The notes beneath the pieces were generated by a model. It searched no databases and was not told the DNA's origin. It saw only the letters and a program-made list of their open reading frames with translations. From NCBI GenBank assembly GCA_008921705.1, contig VFFE01007767.1, positions 2,664,258-2,728,257 on the forward strand: DNA of 64,000 nt. Direction: 5' to 3'. The translations under genes were made by a program, and so were the position numbers. Shown here one piece after another: positions 1 through 12,100 of the stretch. Every line of letters starts with the position of its first letter. Within the stretch, counting starts at the first letter, position 1. Source of the stretch: Burhinus oedicnemus. Taxonomy: Eukaryota; Chordata; Aves; Charadriiformes; Burhinidae.

Positions 1-50
1 CCCTTCCCCTTCCCCTCCCCTTCTTTTCTCTCTTCTTTTTCCTTTCTCAC
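1..50. repeat. Pyrimidine-rich low-complexity tract
   Basis: The window opens in an almost pure C/T tract made of CCCCTT-like units that grade into CTTTT-rich sequence. It is cut by the window edge, so its full length is unknown. It is a homopyrimidine simple repeat with no sign of coding. Such tracts can form H-DNA and are usually length-variable. Confidence 0.75.
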
Positions 51-190
51 ACCAGTCCCTTGGTTTATTCCAGCCACTTGCACATTGGGCACCGGCCCTG
101 GGACTGACACTGAGGCCTCTGCAACAGAATTCAACAACCTCACAAAGAAAAATGCTTCTGCTCAGAACATTTCCCCTTGGCCCCACTGAG

Positions 191-217
191 TGAGGAGGAA
201 GAGGAGGAGGAGGAGAA
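191..217. repeat. (GGA)n purine microsatellite
   Basis: A short run of GGA/GAA trinucleotides about 27 bp long. On the reverse strand it would read as a serine run, but only because of the repeat. There is no other coding evidence. Confidence 0.7.
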
Positions 218-1204
218 GGCAGTGTTCACTGGCCTCAGTCCTGGGCAGCACCCAGCTGCATGCTCAACCTCAGCTGTGGACCTTAGCTCCATTGATTTCA
301 CTGGAACATATGTGCATGTTTCCATGATTTGCTGCAGGTAAAGGGATTTAGATATTCATTCAAATGCATGAATTAAGGCCTTAATAGTCCATTTGTTTTA
401 AGTAGAGCTGCTCCTGGAGTTAGATGTAGTTTGAGGCATTAAGCGATGTGACTGGGCCCCATACTGGGTAATTTTTCATTTCTGCCATTTTTAGAAGCAC
501 ATTGGATTACTGTGTTGGTGTTTTGTGAAAAATCACAGCATGAGAAATGCTGTAATGCTGGTATCTGAAGTGCTCTGGGGAGCCTGGCCAGAGAAGGCTG
601 CACACACTGGCAGGGCGGGCAGGAGAGAGGGGAGCATCCAAGGGGCAAAACTGATTAATGGGCAAAAGGCGCCAGGGCAGTGCTGGGTGCCTGGCAGCTG
701 GGCTGGAAACGGGTTCAGCGATGAAACCGGGAGCAGTCGGCAGAGTCACGGGGCTATAAGTGAGAGGGGCACAGAGCCCTTCCATAGGGCCTCATCCGCT
801 CTCTTGGAGCTGTCTGGATGTGGTGCTGTGTCTCCCAGCCTCCAGGAAACCACCAGTGCTGGTGGCTGCCCCACATCTGGGGCTGCCGTGTGCCTGTGCT
901 GGGACAGGACCGCTGGATCAGCCTGCTGAAAACGTCCCCTGCAGGTAACGAAAGTGTCTCACAAAATCTACGGCTCCTTCAGGGAAGGGAGACCCACATG
1001 CAAACCCCTGGTGCCCATCGCAGATGTCGCTGTGCCTCCCACCCGTGAGCATCCCCCAGTCCCCCTTCCCCAAAGAGCCTCCCTGCCAGCTCTCCCTCTG
1101 CCGGGCCCCGTACCACTCCCTGCGCATCCATGCACCGGCACCACAGCACCGCACAGCAGCACAGTGGCATTTAGGATTCAAAACTAAATTCAAAGGACAT
1201 CCCT

Positions 1205-1420
1205 TAAAAACCGTCTCTCGTAAAAGGTATGGCCTTACCTATGGAAGACGTGCGGCCTTCCATTTACAGGGAGGCTTTTCCAGAGGAGCGGCGGGGCAGA
1301 GCTCCACCTGCTGATGCTGCTGCGTCTCTGCCGCGCCCGGGTGGGACTCGGGAACGCTGCTCCGCAGCTCTTGGCTGGTGGTGACGGCTCTTGGTGCTCA
1401 TTCCAGCTTCCACTCGCGGC
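1205..1420. promoter_or_regulatory. Small CpG-rich patch (CpG-island-like)
   Basis: I count roughly 16 CpG dinucleotides in about 210 bp here, against a CpG-poor background. The densest part lies around 1285-1365. It is shorter than a classical CpG island. Retained CpG can mark an unmethylated promoter or enhancer, a GC-rich exon, or only local base composition. No TATA box or convincing adjoining exon was seen on either strand. Confidence 0.25.
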
Positions 1421-2136
1421 TTCTGCTTATGAGGGCCCAAACAATATTTTAAATGAAGGATTTTTAGGGAGAAAAAGCCCTGCAAGATTTACACTGGTTT
1501 CTGTTGTTTCTAACATGACATCAATCTAACTGTTCACAATAGTCATCTGGCAGCACTACAAAATCCTATTTAGCAACTAAATAACATTTCCCCATTTTTG
1601 TAGGTCAGGGTACAGTTTGAGACTTAAAAAAGTCTTTCAGTGCCAGTTTGATGCTTAATTAGGAACTCGCTCAAATCCAAACTTTCCCAAACTGTACACT
1701 CAGAGTAAGGAATCTAAAGAGTGCTTTATTTTCAAGTGTCCTAAGAATTTGACATTTCTCAGTGAAATCAGCTGGATTTCTATGATAGTCAGTGCTCATA
1801 AAAGCAGCTGAGTCAGATCAGTAGGTATTTGTGACAACAAAATTTCTTTATCTATAATTAACTGCAATGGAAAAAGTTCCCCCAAGTGGTTTCTAAGCCC
1901 ATTGCAACATAAAGTAAAAGATGTGGATGGCTGTGGAAGGAAAAATGCCTTTATTTATATAATGGTTACAAAATAATAGAAAAGAGAGGTGCAAGGTAAG
2001 TGCATGAATATGTAAGGATGCTACACAGTATTTATGCTTCTCCTCTTTACCGTACTGCCCAGTTTCTCCTTTCCAGGTAGCTTCAAAATGAAAGGAACTG
2101 CCTGTTCTTCCAGGAAGGTGTGTTTACACCTCCGTT

Positions 2137-4660
2137 TTAAGAGGCAAGCATGCAATGGAAACATCTTGCACCAGGGGCTGCCCCTTGGCCCAAGCTGCAG
2201 CGGGCAGGCATGGGCACCAAGATCCGAGCCCTCCGCCCTGCTGCAGAGCACGGTGGGGACAGGCACTTCGTCACACCCGTGTGGCAGCCTCCTCCGACCA
2301 GGCGTGGGAGGGGAAGAGCAAATCGCCTCCTGCCTCCTCGTGGGTTTGTAAGCACTGAAGAATAGGGCAAAAAATGAAGGTGGGGGCTTAAAAGCTGCTT
2401 ACTAACTTCAGCATGCTTTGCTGCAGGTGCTGCCTGCTGCTTCTTTGCTCCTGTGAGCAACTCTGTGGACTTCCCAGGCCCTGCTTGGGTGTGAGGCACA
2501 TGAGGCTCAAGGGAGCTCATCACACAGAACAAACCAGAAGCATCTACAGCTCCTGACCTGGTGCTTTTTGAGTCCCTGCAAGTAAAGAATGTGAGCAAAA
2601 AGTTTGATATCCATGATAACGTGTCTGCAAACAGACATAAAGTCTCATTGGTTATAGGTGGTGGGAGGAAGGTACCATTTAACCATATCTGGCTAAGGTA
2701 TTGGCTAACGAGCACCACGTTTCCCAACCCCATAAAATCACCTTGCTGACAAGGACAGATGCAGAGAGAAAAGGAAAAGTATCTATTTGAGCATCACATA
2801 CAGCTCTGGGGGTCTCACCATAAAAGCAAAAGCTGGCCTTTGGCAAAATGCACAGGATAAATGAATGAAAAACAGAGCAGAAACAGTGGGGATGTCACAC
2901 CTGGAACACATCAGCTCCTCGTGACTTCAATACCACCTTATCATCTTACGCTCAGAGCACGTTTAGCCTACAAGTTAGAGAGGGCAAATGTGGGATTGAA
3001 AAATGGAGGATTTAATTTTCAACAAATAACCAACTTGGATGCCAAAGATGATTGCATCCTGATGGTCCCAACAGAAGTAATGTGCCAGACCTCGCAGGGG
3101 CTCGTGTAATCCTCTCAGATGGTGCAGGTAGCCATGTGCTACCTGTGCAGCAGGGATGGAAGATGAGCAGGAGACAAAATACAAGTTGAAAATGTAAAAT
3201 GGCCCCTAAATAAGTGAGAAAAAATTCCCAGGGTCCTAGAAAAAACTCAGCCCTTCTCTTGATAGCAGCCAAAGAGAAAAACTGAATATTCAGGAATTAA
3301 CAGCGGGAGAGTAGTAACTAAAATGTAGGCAATGTCACGTGCCACAGTGTAAGTACTGTAGAGTCATTATTTGGAGCCACCTTCCTTCCCCACAGAATAA
3401 AAGCATAAAATAGGACTAAAAAAAGTAGTGTTTAAGGTGACCAGAGTACCTAACAGCTACTGTTTGAAGAGAGATCAAACAACCTGAAAAAGTGATGACC
3501 AAAGGGAGATACTCTAAAAATATTTTAAATGACAAACAGTTTCTAGAAGGCAAGCAGTTACATGGCATGGCTACCCCTGCAAGGGCTGGGAGTTGCTCTG
3601 CAAAATTTGTGCACAAAGGACTTAAAACAAATTGAAGGCTTTTTTGAAATTCATTTTTTATTCCCCCACTGGGGGGACGGCAGCACAAGTGAGCAGAGGA
3701 GCGGCTCTTGCTCCTTCCAGTGGCCAAAGCCCTCAGAGCCACACACATTTTCTTTGTATTTGAAATTCAACCCGTGGATTTGGTGCTGTGTCTTCCACAG
3801 TGGCTCTTGTCTCTCTCACAGCTATTACATCCTCTTTCCGTATTAGTTTTAAAAACTGCAATTTATAGGAAATTAGCTAAATGAGAAGTTTATTAATGCT
3901 ATATAAGATGCAGATGGGCAGGTTTGGGTGGCAGAGGTGGCCCTGGCAGAGCCAAGGGGATGCTGGCCACTGAGCCATGTAAAAGGAGCAACAGAAAAGC
4001 ATGCCACATGGGGACAGCGTGGGAGATGACGGAGAAGCCCACAGCCCTGGTGGTGCGGGTTTCAGTCCCCCTAGGGAGGTGAAGGGAGCTGGAGGGGTCA
4101 GTGCAGTTTCTGACAAACGAGGAAAGATATTGGTTTGGACTTCAAGGTTTTCTCTTTGAGCAAAGGGCGTGAGATCACTTTTGTTTTAGTCACGTTCTGA
4201 GGGAGACACATGGGCTTAGGACAGTCACATCCAGTCAACTCTGAAGTTGGGTTTCCACAGAAAGTTCGTGGGGAATATTTACTTTCCTTCAGTCTGCCCT
4301 CAAAGTCATACTCCAAATCTGCTTCGTTGCAAAGCAAGGTGTTCTCAGCAGATCAGTTCTTTCTCGGTGGGATCACTGAGGGAAAACTATTATCTAACGC
4401 TGGCACAGTGAGAACTGCCCTCTACTGTGAATAAAAAAGGTTTATTCCCAACCAAATGCTAGCAAAGAGCTAGTTGCTCTGTGACACTGTCCTAATTTGT
4501 TATTTTTTCAACTCTTTATCTATGAAAAGCTTCAGTTTGGTTGATTTACTTCTGTGTCTGTGTATTGAATAGCATTTGTGGTTCAGTTTGTTTGGTTGAT
4601 TATCCCTAAATATCTAAACTATTATGACATGCAATTAATTGTGCATTACTTCCTATTCCC
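2137..4660. other. Unique non-coding stretch, no gene seen
   Basis: The longest open frame of the window (198 codons, minus strand, 2137-2733) lies here. It has no recognisable domain, its composition changes along its length, and it is mirrored by open frames on the other strand, so I do not call it a gene. The rest is ordinary AT-rich single-copy sequence leading up to the CR1 insertion. Confidence 0.55.
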
Positions 4661-5090
4661 CATCTGGAATACTGTGTCCAGCTCTGGAGCCCCCAACGTA
4701 AGAAGGACATGGACCTGTTGGAGCGGGTCCAGAGGAGGGCCACAAAAATGATCAGAGGGCTGGAGCACCTCTGCTATGAGGACAGGCTGAGAGCGTTGGG
4801 GTTGCTCAGCCTGGAGGAGACTCCGGGGAGACTTTATAGCAGCCTTCCAGTACCTGAAGGGGGCCTACAAGAAAGCTGGAGAGGGACTTTTCACAAGGGC
4901 GTGTAGTGATAGGACAAGGGGTAATGGCTTCAAACTGGAAGAATGTAGATTTAGATTAGATATTAGGAAGAAATTCTTTATTGTGAGGGTGGTGAGGCAC
5001 TGGAACAGGTTGCCCAAGGAAGCTGTGGAGGCCCCGTCCCTGGAAGTGTTCAAGGCCAGGTTGGATGGGGCTTTGAGCAATCTGGTCTAG
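4661..5090 (+). pseudogene. CR1 ORF2 C-terminal remnant (frameshifted)
   Basis: This is the C-terminal end of the CR1 reverse-transcriptase/endonuclease polyprotein. The first part is open from 4661 and reads MDLLERVQRRATKMIRGLEH at 4709, a hallmark of CR1 just after the reverse-transcriptase domain. The match leaves frame between about 4815 and 4827. It then resumes in a second frame (positions divisible by three) that stays open to the family's usual stop, TAG at 5088-5090. The copy lacks the endonuclease and catalytic reverse-transcriptase domains and is non-functional. A single frameshift over 430 bp suggests moderate age. Confidence 0.88.
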
Positions 5091-5157
5091 TAGGAGGTGT
5101 CCTTGCCCATGGCAGGGGGGTTGGGACTAGATGATCTTTAAGGTCCCTTCCAACCTA

Positions 5158-5208
5158 AACCATTCTATGATTCTTTGATTCTATGATTTTATGATTCTAT
5201 GATTCTGT
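5158..5208 (+). repeat. CR1 terminal ATTCTATG octamer array
   Basis: About five imperfect copies of an ATTCTATG-type octamer close the CR1 element. This short array takes the place of a poly-A tail in avian CR1 and is used in target-primed reverse transcription. It marks the exact 3' end of the insertion. Confidence 0.9.
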
Positions 5209-6620
5209 TCCTTTCTGAGAACTAGCTTAAAAAATGTGCTCTCTTTTTGTAAAACTGGTTTATTAACCAGTGAAGCCCATACAGTACAGAGAGTTTTAGA
5301 AATTCATGGCTATGCAAAGGCTGATATTTACTCTGGGAACATTTCCATTGCTGCAAGATGACAGGATGGAGAGGTGGGGCTGCCCTCGTTCTCTCTCCCA
5401 CAGCTCAGAGGAGGAAGCAGGCAGGCACAGGTATGCAAAGAGAGGCTGGAGCATATTTTCTGTAGAGTCTCTTCCCCCAAGGGAAATTTGTACCTTTGGG
5501 AGATGCCTGGGCCAGCCAGAGCCAGCAGGTTCCCTTCTCTGCTGTGAGATGTCATGGGGTCCTGGGGGGCCCCAATCCAGTGTGCAGGCAGCAGCTCTTC
5601 ATGGAGGTCACTGCCTTTCTTCATTGAGATAAACAATATTCCCTGAAGGACCAATCTTTGGAAAATGCAGCAGAGATCTCACCTATAATGCTCTTTAGAA
5701 GGCAGAAAAATTTGGAACAGTTTTCCCACAAGAACAAGTTTTTGAACAAAATTTTTCAACATATATGTTGAGTAACTTGCATGTCATCATTTGCTACCAA
5801 AATCAAACTTCTGAATTAAAATGTCTTTATTTGTTGAAATTACCCAAGAATATGTGGTGTCAGCCCATTGCCTCCTGGGATTGCCTCCTTCTGACACGCT
5901 ATGGGGCTGGCTGCCTGGCAGGGCAGCGGCTGCCACAGGGCACCCACACCCACGTCACTCCCACCAGGTACCACGGTGGCTGAGGCCAACAAATTACTCA
6001 TGGCTAATTTCATATTTATCTACAAATCTGTGAACTTTTCTTTTAGGAAACAGGCATTTGCTGGACGCTGCTTCTTTCAGTGGAAGTGCATCCCTGTGGA
6101 AAATCCCCTTCCAGAGTTGATGTAAACCTTATAAATAAAAAGAGGAACCAAAAATGCAGTTAAAGTTACATTATTTATTTCCTTATGTTGGGGAAAGAGC
6201 AATGGAAATACCCAAGATAAGTTAATTTCCAGGAAGAAAGGAAGGAAGACACTAAGAGGGGCAGAGAAGGTCTCTAAATTTTCCATGCATACATGATTTA
6301 GAAGGTAACATGGTGATAAATTAAATATAAAATACTTCTTAGATTTAATTTCAATACACGTAAGAGGAAACATATTAAGCATTGCTCCTCCTTTTCCTGT
6401 ACAGAATGCCTCTCTTCACTCATCTCAGAAAAAGACAGGCATAAATCTTTTATGTGACTAGAATAAAGGTTGTGGGATATTTTATTCAAGGGAACATCTG
6501 TGAAAAGAAATCTAAAAGCATCAACATACCTCAAAAGGACATGCTGTTTAACAAATGCCCTCATTAGGTGTAACTCAGTTCAAGCTGCAGAGCTGTGTAT
6601 AAAAGCCTGTGCTTGAGCAG
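5209..6620. other. Unique non-coding stretch, no gene seen
   Basis: Single-copy DNA between two CR1 fragments. Open frames of about 108 codons lie opposite each other on both strands at 5306-5654 and look like mutual shadows. The part after 6100 is AT-rich. No splice-bounded exon, RNA gene or LTR was recognised. Confidence 0.55.
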
Positions 6621-6621
6621 C

Positions 6622-6672
6622 CATAAAATCAGAGCCTCATTTAGGCTTGAAGGGACCTCCAGAGGTGCAATG
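6622..6672 (-). mobile_element. Short decayed CR1 3'-end fragment
   Basis: The forward strand reads a CR1 end in reverse: an AATCAGAGCCTCATTTAGG block, then a GAAGGGACCTCC block. In a bird CR1 copy the equivalent blocks are AATCATAGAATCATTTAGG and GAAGGGACCTC. Only about 50 bp remain, so this is an old and heavily eroded copy. Confidence is limited by the short length. Confidence 0.6.
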
Positions 6673-8560
6673 TGTCGTGGCAGGAGGGCTGGAGTGAGCA
6701 AATGTTGTATGCATACAGCACGGAAATGGAAATTGCAGCATGGCTGTTGATCTTAACTGTTTCTATCTTGTTCCCAGTATTCCTGTAAGATGTTGCCAAT
6801 GCAGATCATAGAATCTTTAAAAAAGTTTAAATAAAGATTTCACTAAGAGACATTCAGCTGAGTTCAGTGAGAAGCCACAGTGAGAATAACCCCAAAACTG
6901 ATCTCTGGTCTTCGTCTTTCACCCTTATTCTGACGCCGAACAGGAATACTTGGAAGAAAGAAGTTTAAAATGACCACTAAAACCCCAGGTCATAACAGCC
7001 ACAGATACAAGCAGTTACATGACAGGGCAAGCACTGGAAATGTGTGTGACTGCCCAGGAAGTGCAAGATGTTTCCCTAAATCCAGTCTCCATTGGTCCAC
7101 AGGGCAAGAGGTGAGTGAAACATGTTGTCCTCTGAAGCATATGCCAGACAGCAAATGGTGGCTGGGGTGCCCAGTGCAGGTTTCCTCCCTCCTCCAGCTG
7201 CAGGAGAACATCTCAGGGTGTTCCTCAGGGGAAGGAGTGTGGACCCCAGGGCTGGTTCCACTTTGGCAGCTGCTGTGTCTCCCTGTTCCTCCTTCAGTTT
7301 ACATTTGACATTTGAATTGTCTCTGATCTAGATCCGGGGAAAATTATGCCCCCCACAGTTACGCCATGTTCTGCCTCTTCCCAGTTCAGTGGTCAAGAAA
7401 AGAGGGAAGTCAAATAGCATCAAATTCTACTTTAGAAGGTGAAGTCTGGTCAAATCTGACATAGTTTTGTCATAATAACACATGAACTTGCCTCATTTGC
7501 TCTTCGGTCATCACTGGTGGACGTCACCCTCATAAGGTGATGGCAGTGAGCTGTGGTAGCACATCTGCCACTTCTTTCTCCCCAGGGGAAGATTAACTTT
7601 GTCTCCTGCTGCTTTGAATGAAGCAGTTTAAATGATGGAGTGGCTGTCAGGGCCCCTGGACATGCCATGGCTCTGAGATTACCACCCCAAGGTGGCACAC
7701 AGCCACGGGTCTCCCAGCAGCTGAGAGGGACTGGCAGGTAACAGCCCCCTGCTGATCCCCTTCCCTGGATCTGCTCCTTAGGAATTAAAACTCAGGCGCA
7801 ATTGCACTCCTGGCTGCTTCTTTGTGTAAGGGAAGGACATTTTCCTCATGAGTGGGTTGGCAGAGGAAGTTGTGGAGGAGCGGATGTACCTCATTTGAGC
7901 AGCGAGCAGCACCTCACCTGATTTTGGGAGCCCAGCCTGCTATTTCACACAGCTGAAGCTTCTCAGAAGCTGGATTTGGAGTCTTGGCGGAGATGCAGGC
8001 AGTTTCTCATGCTAGCAACACTGCCTCATTGTAGCCACACATCCCTGAAGTCCCTAAGACACAGAAATTAGTAGTGTCCTTTTGGGTGCTTAGACTTCTG
8101 GTGTTCTGTCTTCTTGGCTCTGGAAGCCACCAGAGCTCCATTACAGCTCTTTCTCAACTGTAGCTGAAAACACCTGAGAGGGCTTTTACTTGAAAGGTCC
8201 AGCTGTGGGACACGAAAGCATCTCTGTGTGGGTTTTGCTGTTAGCTGCTGACACGACACGATCAGTGGTTGTCCTCATTTCAGGCAGCAGCACAGGCTGC
8301 AGCATCAGGCTGACACTGCTGCCTGCCACCTGGGCCTGTGTCTTCAGGGATTCCTGGACCTCGTAGAGGATTATCTAGCAGATACTCTATTGCAATGTCT
8401 TTAGTGGCATACTTTCTCCTTAGCTGAAGGGATCCAGGTAGAAAGTCACTCACCTTCTTTCCCGTTCCTATCTCTGATACAGCCCTTTTTCCCTTGGCAT
8501 AAGCTCATTCCCCTCCTGTAGTGAACCTAACGCGCACAGGCAGGTTCTTATGTCCACATC
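6673..8560. other. Unique non-coding stretch, no gene seen
   Basis: Single-copy sequence of mixed composition. A GCCCCCTGCT block at 7744-7753 matches the reverse of a CTCF core with one flanking mismatch. Open frames up to 112 codons (6970-7308) show no family resemblance. Confidence 0.5.
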
Positions 8561-8589
8561 TCAGCTGGTGTCGGATGAATTTTGCACCT

Positions 8590-9120
8590 TGTGCGCAGCA
8601 CAAAATGAACTTGGCAACTTGAAAAACGCGGCCCAGAAGCTGTGCAAGAGTCAAGACGTCATAGTCATGGTGGCCTCCCGCATTCAGGCGAACATATTAA
8701 TCTAATCACAGTATTTAATTAGCTTAATCGGATTTTTCATTGTACTGCAATGCTTTACTTCAGTTCTCAAAATGATTTCTAAGGGTAAAAATCGTTCTTT
8801 TGTCAAAGGAGGCACTTGTATGAAGCAATAGAGAATTCAGCATTCGATATGGGCCATTGCCTGCCTGATGAACAAATGAACCCTAATAAATAGGCAGGAG
8901 AGAGCCACTTACTAACACAATTTCACATTTCAATCAATGCAACTAAGGTGAAATAAAATAAAGTCACTCAATTTTGATAGCAGTGCCAAGAGAAATAGGC
9001 TTGCTGCTCTGTATTCCCTTTAATTATTGTCTTTGTCTGGCTCAGAAACCATATGAGGTACAGTGAATACTATTACCTACAGCAGAGCTGCTGATCTGTA
9101 AAAAAAGCAGTGTGATCAGA
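8590..9120. promoter_or_regulatory. Candidate conserved non-coding (enhancer-like) block
   Basis: An AT-rich block with no open frames and dense homeodomain-type motifs. It includes a TTAATTAGCTTAAT palindromic core at 8715-8728 and further TTTAATTA at about 9018. This composition resembles developmental enhancers that are conserved among amniotes. It is a visual judgement only. No cross-species alignment was available, so conservation is inferred rather than seen. Confidence 0.25.
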
Positions 9121-12100
9121 TGCCAGCAGGGAACAGGCAAGAGTTAAAAAATCGGTTGTTTCTCATAGAAAAAACCCCAGATTTTGGGATAGATGACATT
9201 CACCACAGAAAAGGCAACCGCTTAGAGACCCTGAAGGCATGACAGATCTCATTTGTTTTGATTATATGCATTTTAAAAGTTTGATTTTGCAAACCTTCAC
9301 CTTAATTTGTACCACTGAGTTCAGCAGCATTACTCCAGCAGCCCAGGCTTTCCTGGAACAGAGTCCCCTCCCAGTCGTTCCAAGCCTGGAAATGATGCCA
9401 AGTTGCCAAACCATCTCATTCACAGACAAAAATTAAAATGAACCAGTTTATTCCCTTTACAAAGGGAGCATGATGGGTATTTTCAATTTTGTACCTACAG
9501 ACTGTTCTTGCATCATGTTTTCATGTTTGTCTTCCAACTGTAGTAATTTTTTAAAAGGTGAAAACTGAGATGTTTGTATATCCTACAGCTCTGAGAGCTG
9601 GAAGAAGCACACTGTGTGTCACAAGGCTCACGGTAAAGACGGGTCACACAGCTATAAGAATGTTCATGCCATTGCATACAGTCCTAAGGAAGCGGTGCTA
9701 AACAGATCATGCCTCTCCCAGACAGTTCAAAGAGATGATTGGAAGATACAGTTCCCTCCAAACACATGTCAGGAGATGTTGAATAGTATTAGCAGAAAAT
9801 GAAGACATTTCATGCAACTCCCTCCAGCCAAAATTAGTTCAGGTGTTGTGAGTTTGGGGTGGGAGGATGCTCCAAGCTTCACTATCTACTCATCCAGGCC
9901 ACCACACCTGGTGTGGGACAGAGGATCATGAGCAGGTGGGTAGCCAGGTAGTGCACACCCACCACCAAAGTCACATCCCAGCACGTTTTCTCCATCACCT
10001 CATTTGCCTGAATGCCTCCAGGAACCACCCCTGGTGGGAGAGCCAGCCTTGGGAAGTTTGGGTTTCATCCACACCAGAGACTATGCAGGCAGCCTCTCTA
10101 CTCATAAACAGCTGTAGCCCTGCGAGGAAATCTGCCTGTGTTTGTCCCACATCTGGTATTCACTTACGATTTACTTACTGTAAATACCTCCTAGGAAAAA
10201 TTTAGTGGCAGGCAGATTTCCTTGCAGAGCTACTGCTGTAAGCAAATGGCAGACCCAGTACAAGTAAGTCTTCGAAGTATCCCTTCAGTGTTCTTTGAAA
10301 AAAATGGGTCAGACCTTGCAGTTTAAGTCTTCTGGGACTTTGACTTCAATTGAAGTGTATGACATCAGCACAGCACCCTCACCCAGGCATGCAACAGAGG
10401 GGATACGCTGCTATCACTGCTTACAGATGCAAAAGCCTGGGGTGGAAGATCCTTTTCCCCGACCGCCTGCCTCAAAACACACAGAAATCTTATGAATCCG
10501 TTCAACGGATACACAAATGATGTGCCAAGTGGAATGGCACCAACAGGGCTTTTCTTTACACCGCTGACCAGAAGAAAGCTTCCCAGAGGGAGATGCCACG
10601 TTATCCAAGCAGCTTTGCCTCCACAAAGTATTTGGCTTTGGCAATGCATGATCCTCGGACATCCCTATGGGGGCTACCAGGCCACTGCAGAGCAGGGGGA
10701 CAAGCCGAACGCCCAACCTCTTCAAGCAGAAACTGGTATTTCAGCACAAATTTCCATGGCAACTATGTAATAAACTGACAAATGAGAAACTTTGTCAAGA
10801 GTGAAGAGTCTGAGGGCAGTGAAAGGCTGACAGGGAGAGATGTGTGGGATGCTGGAGCTGGTGGCAGGAACTGGAAACTGATGTCACAGTACATGGTGAG
10901 CTAATAGATTAGCTCATTTTTATATTTCCAGGAGGCAACACTGATATGGCAGCCTAAAAGAAAAGATTTTCAACTACCTTGAGCAATTTATTGTAGCTTC
11001 TTACCTTGTATAAACAACATTTTGCTCAGCCTGACAAAGTTAGTACAACTTTGTGTGGTTGTTTATGTGGTGTCCTACCTGTACACTGCCAACTCTCATA
11101 AGTTTTTCAAGTTTCTTTTAATATTTTGTGTCCTTCTAAAATCTCAGTTACTGGAGATGAGGCGCATCCTCATAATTTTAGTTTCTGCCTTATTTTTAAA
11201 TTCTTAGCCACAAATAATTTCAAAAATCCTCAGCTGCAATATTTGAAATGCATTCTCATCATTTGGAGGATAACACCTTATTTTCCAAGATGTGACTTTC
11301 AAAATATTATATTGATGCTGCAGAAAGGACTGAAATGCTTAAGCACTACAACTTTCATGCCAAGTATGAGCTTTATGCACTGGATGGCATACAGAGCCCT
11401 GTGCATTAGTCTGTATCTAACTCGTCTGCTCTAAACATTTGTGATGCCATCAATAACTTTCCTCCCTTTGCAGTTTTTAATTATCATAAAGTTCTGTTCA
11501 TTATGAAGACATTTATTAAGTCTATTCAGCATTCAAATGAAGCTGATAAACCTGAGAGTATGCTCAACTACACCAATAACTAACAATTTTTATTTCTTAG
11601 CCAGAGTTTTCAATAAATCAGGACCAGCCTGTAGCAGTAGCTGAGAGGAAATCCACCACTTATAAAAACCATGTAACTAGGTAACAATAAGTTACCCTGT
11701 AACTGTAAGTGCCCCCATGCTGGTCGGATGGTCTCACAGCTGCCCAGGGGCAGTGCTGCCTCTTGCCCAAGGGGCACGGCCATGGCTCGGGGGGACGGTG
11801 TCACTCTGCCAGCTCCACCGGGTGCTGCCGCGGGTGCAACAGGAGGTCCTGCTTCCCTGCCACGCTCCATTGCCCCCTGCACCACTTCTCTCTGCCCAGA
11901 GCCACCTTTCAGAAGTGTACACCAGTTTACACAGAGTGGCTTAGGTAACTCTAACTCAGTAGAGGCAGATAGGGTTGAACAGAAGAACTTACATTATCCA
12001 GCTTAAAACAGGTGACAGAAGAAGTATAACGCTTATATCAAGCCATCTAGGTCTGAGGCATAGGAACTGCCTGTGTGTCTGCCCTTTCAAACCTCACATC

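Larger units (their letters stand above)
51..2136. other. Unique non-coding stretch, no gene seen
   Basis: Mostly single-copy sequence with a GGA repeat and a CpG-rich patch annotated separately. Several overlapping open frames of 60-134 codons occur on both strands between 500 and 1500. None resembles a protein family I know, and the strands mirror each other, as expected for GC-rich non-coding DNA. From 1500 to 2136 the sequence becomes AT-rich and shows nothing distinctive. Confidence 0.6.
4661..5208 (+). mobile_element. CR1 LINE, 5'-truncated 3' end
   Basis: CR1 is the main non-LTR retrotransposon of birds. This copy keeps only about the last 550 bp. It begins inside the reverse-transcriptase ORF, at a peptide reading HLEYCVQLWSP, and continues through the ORF2 stop near 5090. 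After that come a short 3' UTR (positions 5091-5160) containing the GGGGGGTTGG and GATGATCTTTAAGG blocks and the diagnostic ATTCTATG octamer tail (about 5160-5208). Heavy 5' truncation and lack of a clear target-site duplication are normal for CR1. The 3' UTR resembles the class shared by the second copy at 30165. I did not assign a subfamily. Confidence 0.95.

Noticed and set aside
2137..2733. 198-codon minus-strand open frame, the longest in the window
   Set aside because: No recognisable domain, and several shorter frames are open on the opposite strand across the GC-rich half. A few frames of this order are expected by chance in 64 kb.
5158..5208. Octamer array considered as CRISPR-like or satellite repeat
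   Set aside because: It is the standard 3' terminus of an avian CR1 element.
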